From Shewanella ulleungensis (GTDB taxonomy: Bacteria; Pseudomonadota; Gammaproteobacteria; Enterobacterales; Shewanellaceae): 64,000 nt of DNA. The DNA lies in NCBI RefSeq assembly GCF_014648315.1, contig NZ_BMQW01000001.1, positions 829,982-893,981 on the forward strand. Direction: 5' to 3'. The notes under the pieces were generated by a model that had not been told where the DNA came from, did not search any database, and worked only from the letters and a program-made list of their open reading frames with translations. This document shows, piece after piece, positions 27,720 to 36,107 of the stretch (position 1 is the stretch's first letter; every line of letters begins with the position of its first letter). The translations under genes were made by a program, and so were the position numbers.

Positions 27720-28517
27720 ATGAATATAATTAACCATAATATTGAACAATTGCTATCAAACTTTGACAGCCATAATCTAGACGACTTACACCATGCTAAC
27801 TTGCAAGATAGAGTGGATTCTAAATTCATTTTACCGTTAGCATTTTTGCCCATTTTGCTCAAAGCCGCTCGCAATTACTACAGCGTGTTAGAAATCAATG
27901 GTAAACGCACTTCAAATTATTTTAACCAGTACTTTGATACTCAAGAGATGAATTTTTATAAAGATCATCACAATGGGAAATTAAACCGTTTTAAAGTACG
28001 TAAGCGCACTTACCTCGACACACAAACACAATACCTCGAAGTAAAATTTAAAAATAATCATAAACGCACGATAAAAAGTCGTATTCGTTGCAGTAATAAT
28101 GTGCAATCAGATGACAATAACCATTCTTTTATTAAACAGCACTTAGGTTATGACTTCACTCAGTTATCGATTTCACAACAAGGTGGATATCAACGTATAG
28201 CGCTGGCAAACGAGGCTATTCCAGAACGCATAACTATCGACTTTAACCTTTGGTATCAATCGTCAGCAGGTCAAGATCGCCTCGATCTTGACGGATTTTT
28301 TATTGTCGAATTAAAACAACAAAAACACTCAAAAAACTCGCCATTTTACCAATTAATGCCACATCACTATTTTGCGCCAACGGCATTCAGTAAATACTGC
28401 ATAGGCTGCGTCCTATTGAACCAACACACGATTAAATACAATCGCTTTAAACCTACACTGATGAAGCTTTCCACAATAAGTCAATCTAACCAACATACTG
28501 CATTATGGAGTCACTAA
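27720..28517 (+). CDS. VTC-domain (polyphosphate polymerase-like) protein
   Basis: About 265 residues, the length of a bare VTC catalytic domain of the CYTH/tunnel-fold superfamily. Charged strands expected in the tunnel are visible: DRVDSKFILP, NRFKVRKRTYLD, QYLEVKFKNNHKRTIKSRIR, PERITIDFNLWYQ, FFIVELKQQ, ending APTAFSKYC. The VTC domain of eukaryotic Vtc4 makes polyphosphate from ATP; the activity of bacterial homologues is less studied. ATG at 27720 follows AAGTGG; a GTG lies at 27711. It is one base before the DUF4956 gene in a three-gene operon. Confidence 0.88.
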   Translation: MNIINHNIEQLLSNFDSHNLDDLHHANLQDRVDSKFILPLAFLPILLKAARNYYSVLEINGKRTSNYFNQYFDTQEMNFYKDHHNGKLNRFKVRKRTYLDTQTQYLEVKFKNNHKRTIKSRIRCSNNVQSDDNNHSFIKQHLGYDFTQLSISQQGGYQRIALANEAIPERITIDFNLWYQSSAGQDRLDLDGFFIVELKQQKHSKNSPFYQLMPHHYFAPTAFSKYCIGCVLLNQHTIKYNRFKPTLMKLSTISQSNQHTALWSH

Positions 28518-28518
28518 T

Positions 28519-29142
28519 ATGACCGAAATTACCCCACGTTTTATTGTGCTATTTCTAGTCAATTTTATATCGATTGTCATGTTGTGTTATGGCTGTTATT
28601 TCCGCAGTAATAAAAATGCGACAGTAGCTGGTTCATTTGTATTATTTGGTATTGGGATCTTTTTAATTACTTATTTACTTCATGGCGTTGATATGTCGAT
28701 GGAGTTTGCTTTTGGTTTATTTGCTGTATTTGGTATGTTGCGGTATCGCACAGACACTATTTCAATTAAAGAAATGACTTATTTGTTTATGGTGACGGCC
28801 ATAGCCCTGCTATGTGCAGTAAGTAAATTACCCACATTAGAACTTTTTTTAATCAATGCTTTTTTATGCTTTATTGCATTTTTAGTCGATACTCGTTTCT
28901 TTCAAGGTCATCATAAAATTCAACGTATTTCATACGAACGAATTGAAAACATCAAACCTAAAAATAAATCATTACTATTAGCGGATTTACGTGAACGTAC
29001 TGGATTAAATGTTACTAATGCTGAAATTGAACACATCGACTTTCTTAGAGATACAGCAGATCTCATTGTCTACTTCATACCAGAAGCACCAAAACAAGAA
29101 CGGGTCGCTAATAGCAGTAACCAAGTGGAAGCAAACTCATGA
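28519..29142 (+). CDS. DUF4956 membrane protein
   Basis: 207 residues. Four hydrophobic segments in the first ~125 residues (FIVLFLVNFISIVMLCYGCY, then FVLFGIGIFLITYLL, and two more) are followed by a cytosolic tail. The family pattern FAFGLFAVFGMLRYRTDTIS is clear. DUF4956 proteins are repeatedly found beside VTC-domain genes and have no proven function. It may anchor the VTC protein or carry polyphosphate or phosphate across the inner membrane, which is inference. The porin start overlaps its stop by four bases (ATGA). Confidence 0.9.
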   Translation: MTEITPRFIVLFLVNFISIVMLCYGCYFRSNKNATVAGSFVLFGIGIFLITYLLHGVDMSMEFAFGLFAVFGMLRYRTDTISIKEMTYLFMVTAIALLCAVSKLPTLELFLINAFLCFIAFLVDTRFFQGHHKIQRISYERIENIKPKNKSLLLADLRERTGLNVTNAEIEHIDFLRDTADLIVYFIPEAPKQERVANSSNQVEANS

Positions 29143-30215
29143 GGACATTCATACTCGATATTGCACCCGCCATACTTTTATTAGCCACTAGCGCAACAGC
29201 CAATGAGTATCCCGAATTGAGTTTTGGTGGTTATATCATGGTAGACCATGATCAGTTTTCAGATCTCTTTCTTGAAGATGAGCAAAACTCAAATAATGGA
29301 ACAGACATTCGTCGTGCAAGGTTAAGTGCAAAAGCTAAATTTAATGATGATTGGCGTAGTAAATTTCAAATAGACATTGCTGATGGCGACATCGATATCA
29401 AAGATGCGTATATCCAATATCAAGGTATTAGCTGGGCAACCATCACGGTTGGACAGCAAAAAGAACCTTTTGGTTTAGAGAAGCTTACCAGCTCAAGCGA
29501 CACTTTTATGATTGAACGCAGTATGGTCACAGAAGCGCTCGCACCGGGACGCAGTATGGGGGTAAAACTGGGTGGAACCCCGGGTAACTTCACTTGGAAT
29601 TTAGGGTATTTCCAAGATGACAATTCACAAAACAGTCAAGGGATAACAGGTCGATTAACGTGGGCTTTGGTTGATGGCGATGACAACTTTATCCATCTTG
29701 GCTCAGCCTTGAGTGAGCGACAACTTAAAGGAGATGAGTTTAGAATTAACGAAACTCTAGAAGTGTATTCTAGCGACTCATTACTGGAAGGCACTCGCTT
29801 AGATGCTGAGGCGATGTCATTAGCCAGTATAGAGTTAATGTGGCAATACTTAGGTGTTGTTTCTATGGCTGAATGGATCGAAACAGATATCGACGATCCA
29901 ACTCGCGGAACCTACCATTATCAAGGTGGTTATTACCAAATGAGTTATCCACTCTCTGGTAAAAATCGTCGATACAAAGATGGAAAATTAGGCACCATTA
30001 AGGCCAAACACGACTGGGAACTCACATGGCGAGTGAGCCAATTTGAATTAGAGCAGGAAGATCGCAAAGCCCAAACCTTTGCCGTAGGGGTAAATTATTT
30101 AGTCGATAAAGACCTAATGTTTAAAGCAAACTTGATACGAGCAAAATATCAAGATGATGGCGAGACCTTTGGTTATGACAATGCATTTTCGTTTCGAGCT
30201 CAATACAGCTTCTAA
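29139..30215 (+). CDS. phosphate/polyphosphate-selective porin (OprP/OprO family)
   Basis: 358 residues. An N-terminal signal peptide ends near ATSATA|NEYPELSF, then YPELSFGGYIMVDHDQF opens the barrel, DIRRARLSAKAKFNDDWRSK and DAYIQYQGISWATITVGQQK with EPFGLEKLTSS follow, and the last residues FRAQYSF give the terminal aromatic expected of outer-membrane barrels. Known OprP and OprO form phosphate and diphosphate/polyphosphate channels. Translational coupling to DUF4956 ties this outer-membrane protein to the VTC protein. A hairpin terminator follows. Confidence 0.88.
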   Translation: MRTFILDIAPAILLLATSATANEYPELSFGGYIMVDHDQFSDLFLEDEQNSNNGTDIRRARLSAKAKFNDDWRSKFQIDIADGDIDIKDAYIQYQGISWATITVGQQKEPFGLEKLTSSSDTFMIERSMVTEALAPGRSMGVKLGGTPGNFTWNLGYFQDDNSQNSQGITGRLTWALVDGDDNFIHLGSALSERQLKGDEFRINETLEVYSSDSLLEGTRLDAEAMSLASIELMWQYLGVVSMAEWIETDIDDPTRGTYHYQGGYYQMSYPLSGKNRRYKDGKLGTIKAKHDWELTWRVSQFELEQEDRKAQTFAVGVNYLVDKDLMFKANLIRAKYQDDGETFGYDNAFSFRAQYSF

Positions 30216-30252
30216 TAACAGCAACCTTTTTAAAGATTAGTAATCACTCATA

Positions 30253-30288
30253 AAACAGTGAACAAACACAACGCCTTGTTCACTGTTT
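30253..30288. terminator. convergent terminator after the porin and GGDEF/EAL genes
   Basis: AAACAGTGAACAA at 30253-30265 and TTGTTCACTGTTT at 30276-30288 are perfect 13-base arms around a 10-base loop, between convergent stops at 30215 and 30311. Read on the minus strand it is followed by TTTTA. Confidence 0.75.
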
Positions 30289-30310
30289 CAACCTTGAGGT
30301 CAACGACAAT

Positions 30311-32146
30311 TTAATTAGCAAGCAAATTAAAGAAATCGTCTATTGGCATCGGTTTGTGAAAAAAGTATCCCTGAAATGCGTGACAACCAATGCCAATTAA
30401 AGTGTCAACCTCTGCTTGTGTCTCTACTCCTTCTGCTATTAATCCTAATTTAAAAGTGCGAGCAATTAACATCGTAGCTTCAACGATTGCGCGGCTATCA
30501 TCACGCTTATCGATTAACGATACAAAACTCCTATCAATTTTAATTTTATCGACAGGTAGATGTTTAAGGTAACTTAACGATGAATAACCAGTACCAAAAT
30601 CATCAATAGACAATTCAAACCCAATTTGTTTTAGCGCTGTAATTTTTGCTACAGCCAAATCAATATCTTCGAGCATCGCACTTTCGGTTAACTCAAGTTC
30701 AATATCACTGACTTTAATGTGATGTTTATTAATAATTACACTAATACGCTCAATAAAATCAACTTGATAAAACTGTTTGGCGCTTACATTTATGGCTAAT
30801 TTAATTGGGTTTTTCAATGGTAAAGTTTGTAATGAAGTAATACACAAGCAGGCTTGTTCAAATATCCATTCACCTAACGGGATAATAAACCCAGTTTTTT
30901 CTGCAATACCAATAAATTCATCCGGAGAAATAAAGCCCAGTTGTGAGTGTTGCCAGCGGATCAACAACTCCGCCCCAATTATTTCTCCCAATTGATTAAC
31001 TTGGGGTTGTGCCACCATAAAAAAGTCTTGCTGAGTTAACGCTTTACGCATATCGGTATCGAGTAAATATCGACGACGTGTTTGTTTTTCCATGTCTTGT
31101 TGATAAAAAACAGAGCTAGTACCTGTAGAAACCTTAGCCTTAGACATGGCTAAATCGGCCTGCATATACACGGTATACGCATCGCAACTACTCGCAGAGA
31201 AATAGGTTACACCTATGCTCGCATTCACGTCGATACTCCGATCATCAATCAGGTAATTCGACGAGAAACACTGATGAACCTTACGTAACAAAAGCTCAAG
31301 ATACTGAGGCAAATTAAGTTGACTCGGGCATAAAATAACAAAGGCATTTCCAGAAAAACGCCCTAACACTTCTTGCTCAAGGCATATTTTTTGTAATCGC
31401 TGAGCAACTTGGCACAGCAATTCGTCACCAACCAAATGCCCAAGTGAGTCATTAATATCTCTAAAACTATCTAGATCGATATAAATGATAGCCCCAGAGA
31501 GTTCATGATGCTGGCATAGTTCTATATGTTGATTAAGCTCATTAATTAGGTGAGTCCGGTTGGGCAACCCCGTTAATTGGTCATGAAATGCTATAAAGGT
31601 TAGCTGTTGCTCTGCTTGTTTTCTGCGCTCAACCTCACTGACAACTTGTGAGTGTTGCAATGACGCTCTACAGACATAAAATAAATCTTCTACTGCTGGA
31701 GTAATGGCATTAATAACTAGTTGCGGAAGTGGGGTGTGATTACGTTCGAGTACAAAAAAAGTGTGAGCGGTAAAAGCAAAAAGGTGATAATAAGTCCCTT
31801 GATAAACAACATGTTTCGTTACCACGTGTTCCACACTCGGCTCACTTAATATTTCGGTAAAGAAAGCTTTAATCGCGGGAACTTGTTCAGGAAAACATGC
31901 CGTAATATTTGGCATGCAAATTCGCCCTAGATCATTACACGTAATCTCGTTAGCTGAAAATAAAGCACCAGTGTATTTTGTTGGCATATATAAATACGCC
32001 GCTCTAACAGACAAACGACGGATACAAGTTTCCATATACCTACGGCACAAAGATCTTAAATCCGCGTTAGCATTAAGGCTTCGGGTTATCTCATACTGTA
32101 TAGATACCAGTTCTAATGTTGCCAAATAGGAGGGTGAATGATCCAC
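30311..32146 (-). CDS. GGDEF/EAL protein with degenerate GGDEF, partner of FIST
   Basis: About 611 residues. An N-terminal ~190-residue region without a recognised domain is followed by a GGDEF domain whose signature is RFSGNAF, so it should not make c-di-GMP. The EAL domain keeps ELLIRW, KLAINVSAKQF, ELELTESAML, SIDDFGTGYSSLSYLKHLP, VDKIKIDRSF and AEGVET, so most residues needed for c-di-GMP hydrolysis are present. The start is best placed at GTG 32146, eight bases after GGAGG and one base after the FIST stop. It probably acts on signals sensed by FIST. Confidence 0.9.
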   Translation of the reverse strand: MDHSPSYLATLELVSIQYEITRSLNANADLRSLCRRYMETCIRRLSVRAAYLYMPTKYTGALFSANEITCNDLGRICMPNITACFPEQVPAIKAFFTEILSEPSVEHVVTKHVVYQGTYYHLFAFTAHTFFVLERNHTPLPQLVINAITPAVEDLFYVCRASLQHSQVVSEVERRKQAEQQLTFIAFHDQLTGLPNRTHLINELNQHIELCQHHELSGAIIYIDLDSFRDINDSLGHLVGDELLCQVAQRLQKICLEQEVLGRFSGNAFVILCPSQLNLPQYLELLLRKVHQCFSSNYLIDDRSIDVNASIGVTYFSASSCDAYTVYMQADLAMSKAKVSTGTSSVFYQQDMEKQTRRRYLLDTDMRKALTQQDFFMVAQPQVNQLGEIIGAELLIRWQHSQLGFISPDEFIGIAEKTGFIIPLGEWIFEQACLCITSLQTLPLKNPIKLAINVSAKQFYQVDFIERISVIINKHHIKVSDIELELTESAMLEDIDLAVAKITALKQIGFELSIDDFGTGYSSLSYLKHLPVDKIKIDRSFVSLIDKRDDSRAIVEATMLIARTFKLGLIAEGVETQAEVDTLIGIGCHAFQGYFFHKPMPIDDFFNLLAN

Positions 32147-32147
32147 G

Positions 32148-33293
32148 TCACAAACCTCCAAGTACTATCGTTTTATTAAGAAACTGAATTGCCCCTTGGC
32201 TTGTATTTTTTATCTCGCCAATCGACAGCACGCCCGCAAGTTTTTTTCCTGAGGGCAATTGCGCATTTATGGCATCCAATTCCAATTGGTAATCATCATG
32301 TAAAAATAACGCCCGAGAGATGCAATCAACTAACACTACATATTGCATTTCCCCGACAATATCGCGCTGCAATTTAGCTGCAAATTGAGCTCCAGCGTCA
32401 TTTGCAGCAGAAATTAATTTGTCTTTTGTCGCATGAAGTATATAAACCAAACTATTTTCGGCGACATTACCAACACACACCAAACTATGGCCTTTTACCG
32501 CGATAATATCCCTGACTAAATACTCTTCATCTAACTGCTTTAAGCCAAAAGGATAACAGTGAATATGCTCTTCAATATTATCAGTATTGATATCAATCCC
32601 ACTTGCCGTCGATATCGCATCACAAAATACATCTGTTGCAGGTTGATAATTCAGACAATGGATGACATTTTCACTGGCTTCTGTGACTAAGTATGGCCCA
32701 GCAATATGAGATAAATCATGCTTGCCTTCCACTTGCAACTTTACGTCATTCGATAAACAAAAAAGAATTGCTGCATTTCTAAAGCAGCCGAGCTCATTCG
32801 CTACACAGTAGTTAAATCGATTATTAATATCGCCCACTCCAGCGCCAATTAATACTCGGTCACTACCTAAGTTTTCATAAACCGTGGCAATAAAAGGCTC
32901 TACTGCAGAACTTAAACCATCAACAAATATTGCAGCGGAACCTAAAGTACCGTTAGTCACAACAAATTGCTGTAGTTGTTGGCATAAAAGATCATGATCA
33001 GCGGCAATATCAGGAATAAGCAAACTGCATATTGGGTGTATAAACCCAAGAATTAATGCGCCTTTATAACTATAATATTCACCAAATATGACACCTGGAA
33101 TAACACAGGCATTTAATGGTACAGGAGAAGCAAGGGCAAGCTCGGGGATAGACTCAATACGAAATGTCGACTGGCAACCAATTAGCACTAAAACATACTG
33201 CGCACCATTGTTGACAGTATGTTCTATTAATGAAACAACACGCTCCTTGGTTGCTTCATCTGTGTATTCGATATTGGTGAAAATGGCTGTCAT
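32148..33293 (-). CDS. FIST N- and C-terminal domain sensor protein
   Basis: 381 residues covering both FIST domains. It is cytosolic, with no signal peptide or membrane segment. Recognisable parts are the N-terminal NNGAQYVLVLIGCQSTFRIE, VLIGAGVGDINNRF, and the C-terminal VGEMQYVVLVDCISRALFLHD and SGKKLAGVLSIGEI. FIST proteins are thought to sense small molecules, possibly amino acids, and are linked to signalling domains. Here the signalling output is the GGDEF/EAL protein encoded one base downstream. Confidence 0.88.
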   Translation of the reverse strand: MTAIFTNIEYTDEATKERVVSLIEHTVNNGAQYVLVLIGCQSTFRIESIPELALASPVPLNACVIPGVIFGEYYSYKGALILGFIHPICSLLIPDIAADHDLLCQQLQQFVVTNGTLGSAAIFVDGLSSAVEPFIATVYENLGSDRVLIGAGVGDINNRFNYCVANELGCFRNAAILFCLSNDVKLQVEGKHDLSHIAGPYLVTEASENVIHCLNYQPATDVFCDAISTASGIDINTDNIEEHIHCYPFGLKQLDEEYLVRDIIAVKGHSLVCVGNVAENSLVYILHATKDKLISAANDAGAQFAAKLQRDIVGEMQYVVLVDCISRALFLHDDYQLELDAINAQLPSGKKLAGVLSIGEIKNTSQGAIQFLNKTIVLGGL

Positions 33294-33620
33294 TATTTAT
33301 CTGAAATCCCTTATCATTAAATGGCTAAATAATCATAGCTGAAATGGGTATAGCCACCACACTGCAAACAATTATATGTGGCAAGCATCACACTAAGTCA
33401 TTATAAAAAATCATAAAAAAAATATTCCCAATAACTTATGCGTCGTAATTTCAGCGCTAACAAATCCGTGTAAGCCTGATATCAAATCTGATATACAACA
33501 CCTCAATATAACCTTATATACAATGATGAAACAAGTCGTAACTGAATGATATTCTGCAGAACAATCAAATGAATTAAGTCACAATGTCACCCACAAGAAC
33601 GCAGGTGACGATATGTTGTT
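33294..33620. other. non-coding stretch between the FIST and methyltransferase genes
   Basis: No credible gene or strong hairpin was found. It should hold the FIST promoter. A short imperfect direct repeat (CTGATATCAAATCTGATATA near 33477) is the only structure noticed. Confidence 0.45.
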
Positions 33621-34829
33621 TTAAGCAAGTAAGCTTTCTAAACACTGCTCTTTAATGCCGTAAAAGGCTTTAATGTCAGCTACCTGCTGTAAAATTGCGC
33701 TATTGTCTCGTGGTTGTTTTCGCTTTTGCGCTAAGATCATTTTATTTTTGCTGGTGTGTTCCAGTGAAATAAATTCAAAAACTTGGGTGTCATAGCCATG
33801 GGCTTCTAACAATAATGCACGTAAGCCATCGGTGACCATTTCAGCTTCTTGCCCCATGTGAATACCATGTTGTAACAAAGGTGCTAACATAGCAGGGCTT
33901 TTCATTTGTGGACGAATTTGCTTATGGCAACAAGGCGAACACATAATAATTTCCGCACCGGTTTGGATCCCCATGTGAAGCGCATAATCGGTAGCGATAT
34001 CACATGCATGTAAAGCAATCATGATATTAATACCTTGTGCTTTAAAATGTTGTACATCGCCTTGTTCAAACTTAATCCCTGGCAAAGCCAACTTCGTCGC
34101 GGTTTGATTACACAAGTCTACCAACCCTTGACGAAGTTCAACCCCAGTCACTTGAGTGTTAACTTGCAACTTATCGGTAAAATAATCATGTACAGCGAAG
34201 GTTAGGTACGCCTTGCCAGAGCCAAAATCAGCAATATGCACTTCATTTTTTTCAGCTAAGCCAGTGTTATCAATGGCACGAGATAACACTTCAATAAACT
34301 TATTGATTTGCTTCCACTTTCGTGACATCGACGGAATAATCTCGCCATTCGCATCAGTAATGCCAAGTTCACGTAAATAGGGACGATTTTGCTCTACAAA
34401 ACGCTTTTTAGCGCGGTTGTGTAACATTGCGCTATCGTCGGCGTTAACTTCTTTGCCACTGATTTTAGGGGTATTTTTATTACGATATTTATTGATTAAT
34501 ACTTTACCCTTTTTACTGATACTCAACTGTACTTCCCACTCATTGGTAATTAAATGTGCGCTTTGAAAATCTTTCCCTAACCACTGCTGGCAAAGGGTTC
34601 CTGCGTCAACGAGTTCAATATTTTTGGTGATATGATTCGTACGGTATTCGTATAAACAAGACGCAAGTCGCTGACCTTTAAGCTCAATAGTGCGCACTGC
34701 AATGCGTGTTAGTTCTTTATCTTCGCCACGGTATTTTGAAAACACTAAACGTTGCAAGGTGTTGTCAGTTAACGCGCTAACACATTGATGAATAAAGTCA
34801 TTAAGTTCGAGGGAAGTTACGTTTGACAT
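33621..34829 (-). CDS. class I SAM-dependent methyltransferase (METTL25/RRNAD1-like)
   Basis: About 402 residues. The SAM-binding motif ADFGSGKAYLTFAVHDYF lies near the middle, followed by VTGVELRQGLVDLCNQTATK, IMIALHACDIATDYAL and the cysteine-rich MCSPCCHKQIRPQM typical of this group of predicted methyltransferases. The N-terminal third is a separate domain. The target is unknown, though RNA is plausible. ATG at 34829 follows GAGA; a longer frame reaches 34871. Confidence 0.88.
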   Translation of the reverse strand: MSNVTSLELNDFIHQCVSALTDNTLQRLVFSKYRGEDKELTRIAVRTIELKGQRLASCLYEYRTNHITKNIELVDAGTLCQQWLGKDFQSAHLITNEWEVQLSISKKGKVLINKYRNKNTPKISGKEVNADDSAMLHNRAKKRFVEQNRPYLRELGITDANGEIIPSMSRKWKQINKFIEVLSRAIDNTGLAEKNEVHIADFGSGKAYLTFAVHDYFTDKLQVNTQVTGVELRQGLVDLCNQTATKLALPGIKFEQGDVQHFKAQGINIMIALHACDIATDYALHMGIQTGAEIIMCSPCCHKQIRPQMKSPAMLAPLLQHGIHMGQEAEMVTDGLRALLLEAHGYDTQVFEFISLEHTSKNKMILAQKRKQPRDNSAILQQVADIKAFYGIKEQCLESLLA

Positions 34830-35092
34830 TGATATCTCGTTTACAGTAAATAATTTAAAGCGGCATGACACAAATGATCCTAGTGAATCTAGTGAATCTA
34901 TCCGAGTGCATCACCTGCGGCTAATTCAGATGGCCTATTCTACACCAACTAGCCGAAACAACTCCCCTATTGATTTGAATTGGCCTATCTGATGGGAGTC
35001 ACTAGCTCCTGTATCAGCTGAAATATGACAGTCTTAATATTGATGTTGTTGTCTGCCGTACAAACCAACCAATTGATTTTTAATACTAAAAA

Positions 35093-35536
35093 TTAACCTT
35101 CAGCACTTACAACCTCAAACGCTATTGTTTGTAGAATTTCTTCTGCGACAATAATGACAAACTGATACGAACCAGGATAGAACCGCTTTTTATCATCAAA
35201 TAAAATAGCTTCATAATTTACATTCACCGGCGGCTTAATTATCCAGTAACCATCTGTTGTGAATAGTTCATAGGTACCAGTGACGTCATTAAACTTAAAA
35301 ATATAGTAGCCTAATGAGTAACTTAATTTATCTAAGTTTTCAATTCTAACCCCAAACCTATTAAGAGGAACGCCATCTTTTGATATTATTTTTAGATTAG
35401 GATTGATGACATAAGCACCATCAACTTCACTGATGTGACCAAACTCAAGCTTAAATCCTTGCACTATCTGTTCTTGAGGCATAGTGGTACAGGCAGACAA
35501 TAACCAAAGCAATAAACACACTATAAACTTATTCAT
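35093..35536 (-). CDS. small lipoprotein of unknown function next to a decayed gene
   Basis: 147 residues. MNKFIVCLLLWLLSACTT has a clear lipobox (LSAC), so the mature protein should be lipid-anchored and about 130 residues long, mostly beta-type sequence (RFGVRIENLDKLSYSLGYYI). I do not recognise a family. AAGGGA precedes the ATG, and nine bases upstream ends a remnant of a gene related to the HExxH gene at 63783. The same order (HExxH gene then small exported protein) occurs there, so this may once have been the partner of the lost gene. Confidence 0.75.
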   Translation of the reverse strand: MNKFIVCLLLWLLSACTTMPQEQIVQGFKLEFGHISEVDGAYVINPNLKIISKDGVPLNRFGVRIENLDKLSYSLGYYIFKFNDVTGTYELFTTDGYWIIKPPVNVNYEAILFDDKKRFYPGSYQFVIIVAEEILQTIAFEVVSAEG

Positions 35537-35545
35537 AAATCCCTT

Positions 35546-35722
35546 TTAAAAAACACTAATAATACCTTTGGAAAAAATAACATAACTCGTTTTCATTGCT
35601 TTTGCGATAACTTTGCGCGATACATTCAACTCATCAATTTTAAACAATATGTTTAAAATTTTAGTGTTAAATGAATGGTCTATTCGCTGTCTTCTAAATT
35701 CAGTACCAATTGAAATAAGTGA
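35546..35722 (-). pseudogene. remnant of a gene related to the HExxH gene at 63783
   Basis: An open frame with no start codon. Its middle reads KIDELNVSRKVIAKAMKTSY followed by VIFSK, while the gene at the window end reads KIDELITSFVTLAKAMKTSY followed by VICSR. The remnant then ends in GIISVF and a stop, so the HELGH part is lost. It stops nine bases before the lipoprotein ATG at 35536. The similarity is clear at both the DNA and protein level; the remnant status follows from the missing start and missing active site. Confidence 0.75.
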
Positions 35723-36107
35723 CTATGTTTTCCTTTGGCCATATTAGGTTACCTATTAGGATAGGGGTATGAATCAAGGTAATTAAGCCTAGTTGAGCAT
35801 TGACGATTTGACCCAATGACGTGGGTCGCCATGTCAGTGTTTATGCAACACAAATGACCTTTGTGAAACAGTAGAAAAAGAAGAATCCTAACAGCATTGG
35901 AGTAACAGATTATAATTTTGGATCACGAGTCTGTCATCGCGGTCTATCTTATCTTCAACAAGTTGACGTATAAAAATATTGTGTATAATACTTGAGCAAT
36001 TATACATAGATGAAATATTGAACTATGGTAATGTTAAAGCGCCAAAAATATTGCGCGACACGTTCAATACTAACGATTAACTTTTTATTTTGAACTTAGG
36101 AGTCATC
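35723..36107. other. non-coding stretch before the diguanylate cyclase pair
   Basis: About 385 bases with no credible gene. It holds a candidate promoter at 35963-35989. A segment near 36045-36066 resembles part of the adjacent remnant (TTGCGCGA-ACxTTCAA), too short to interpret. Confidence 0.45.
35963..35989 (+). promoter_or_regulatory. candidate sigma-70 promoter of the diguanylate cyclase pair
   Basis: TTGACG at 35963 and TATAAT at 35984 are close to consensus, but the 15-base spacer is shorter than ideal. It is the best candidate in this stretch, about 120 bases before the likely start of translation. Confidence 0.4.

Noticed and set aside
36045..36066. Short DNA similarity to the remnant at 35546 (TTGCGCGAYACRTTCAA)
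   Set aside because: Only about 18 bases match and no protein-level similarity continues, so a second remnant cannot be claimed.
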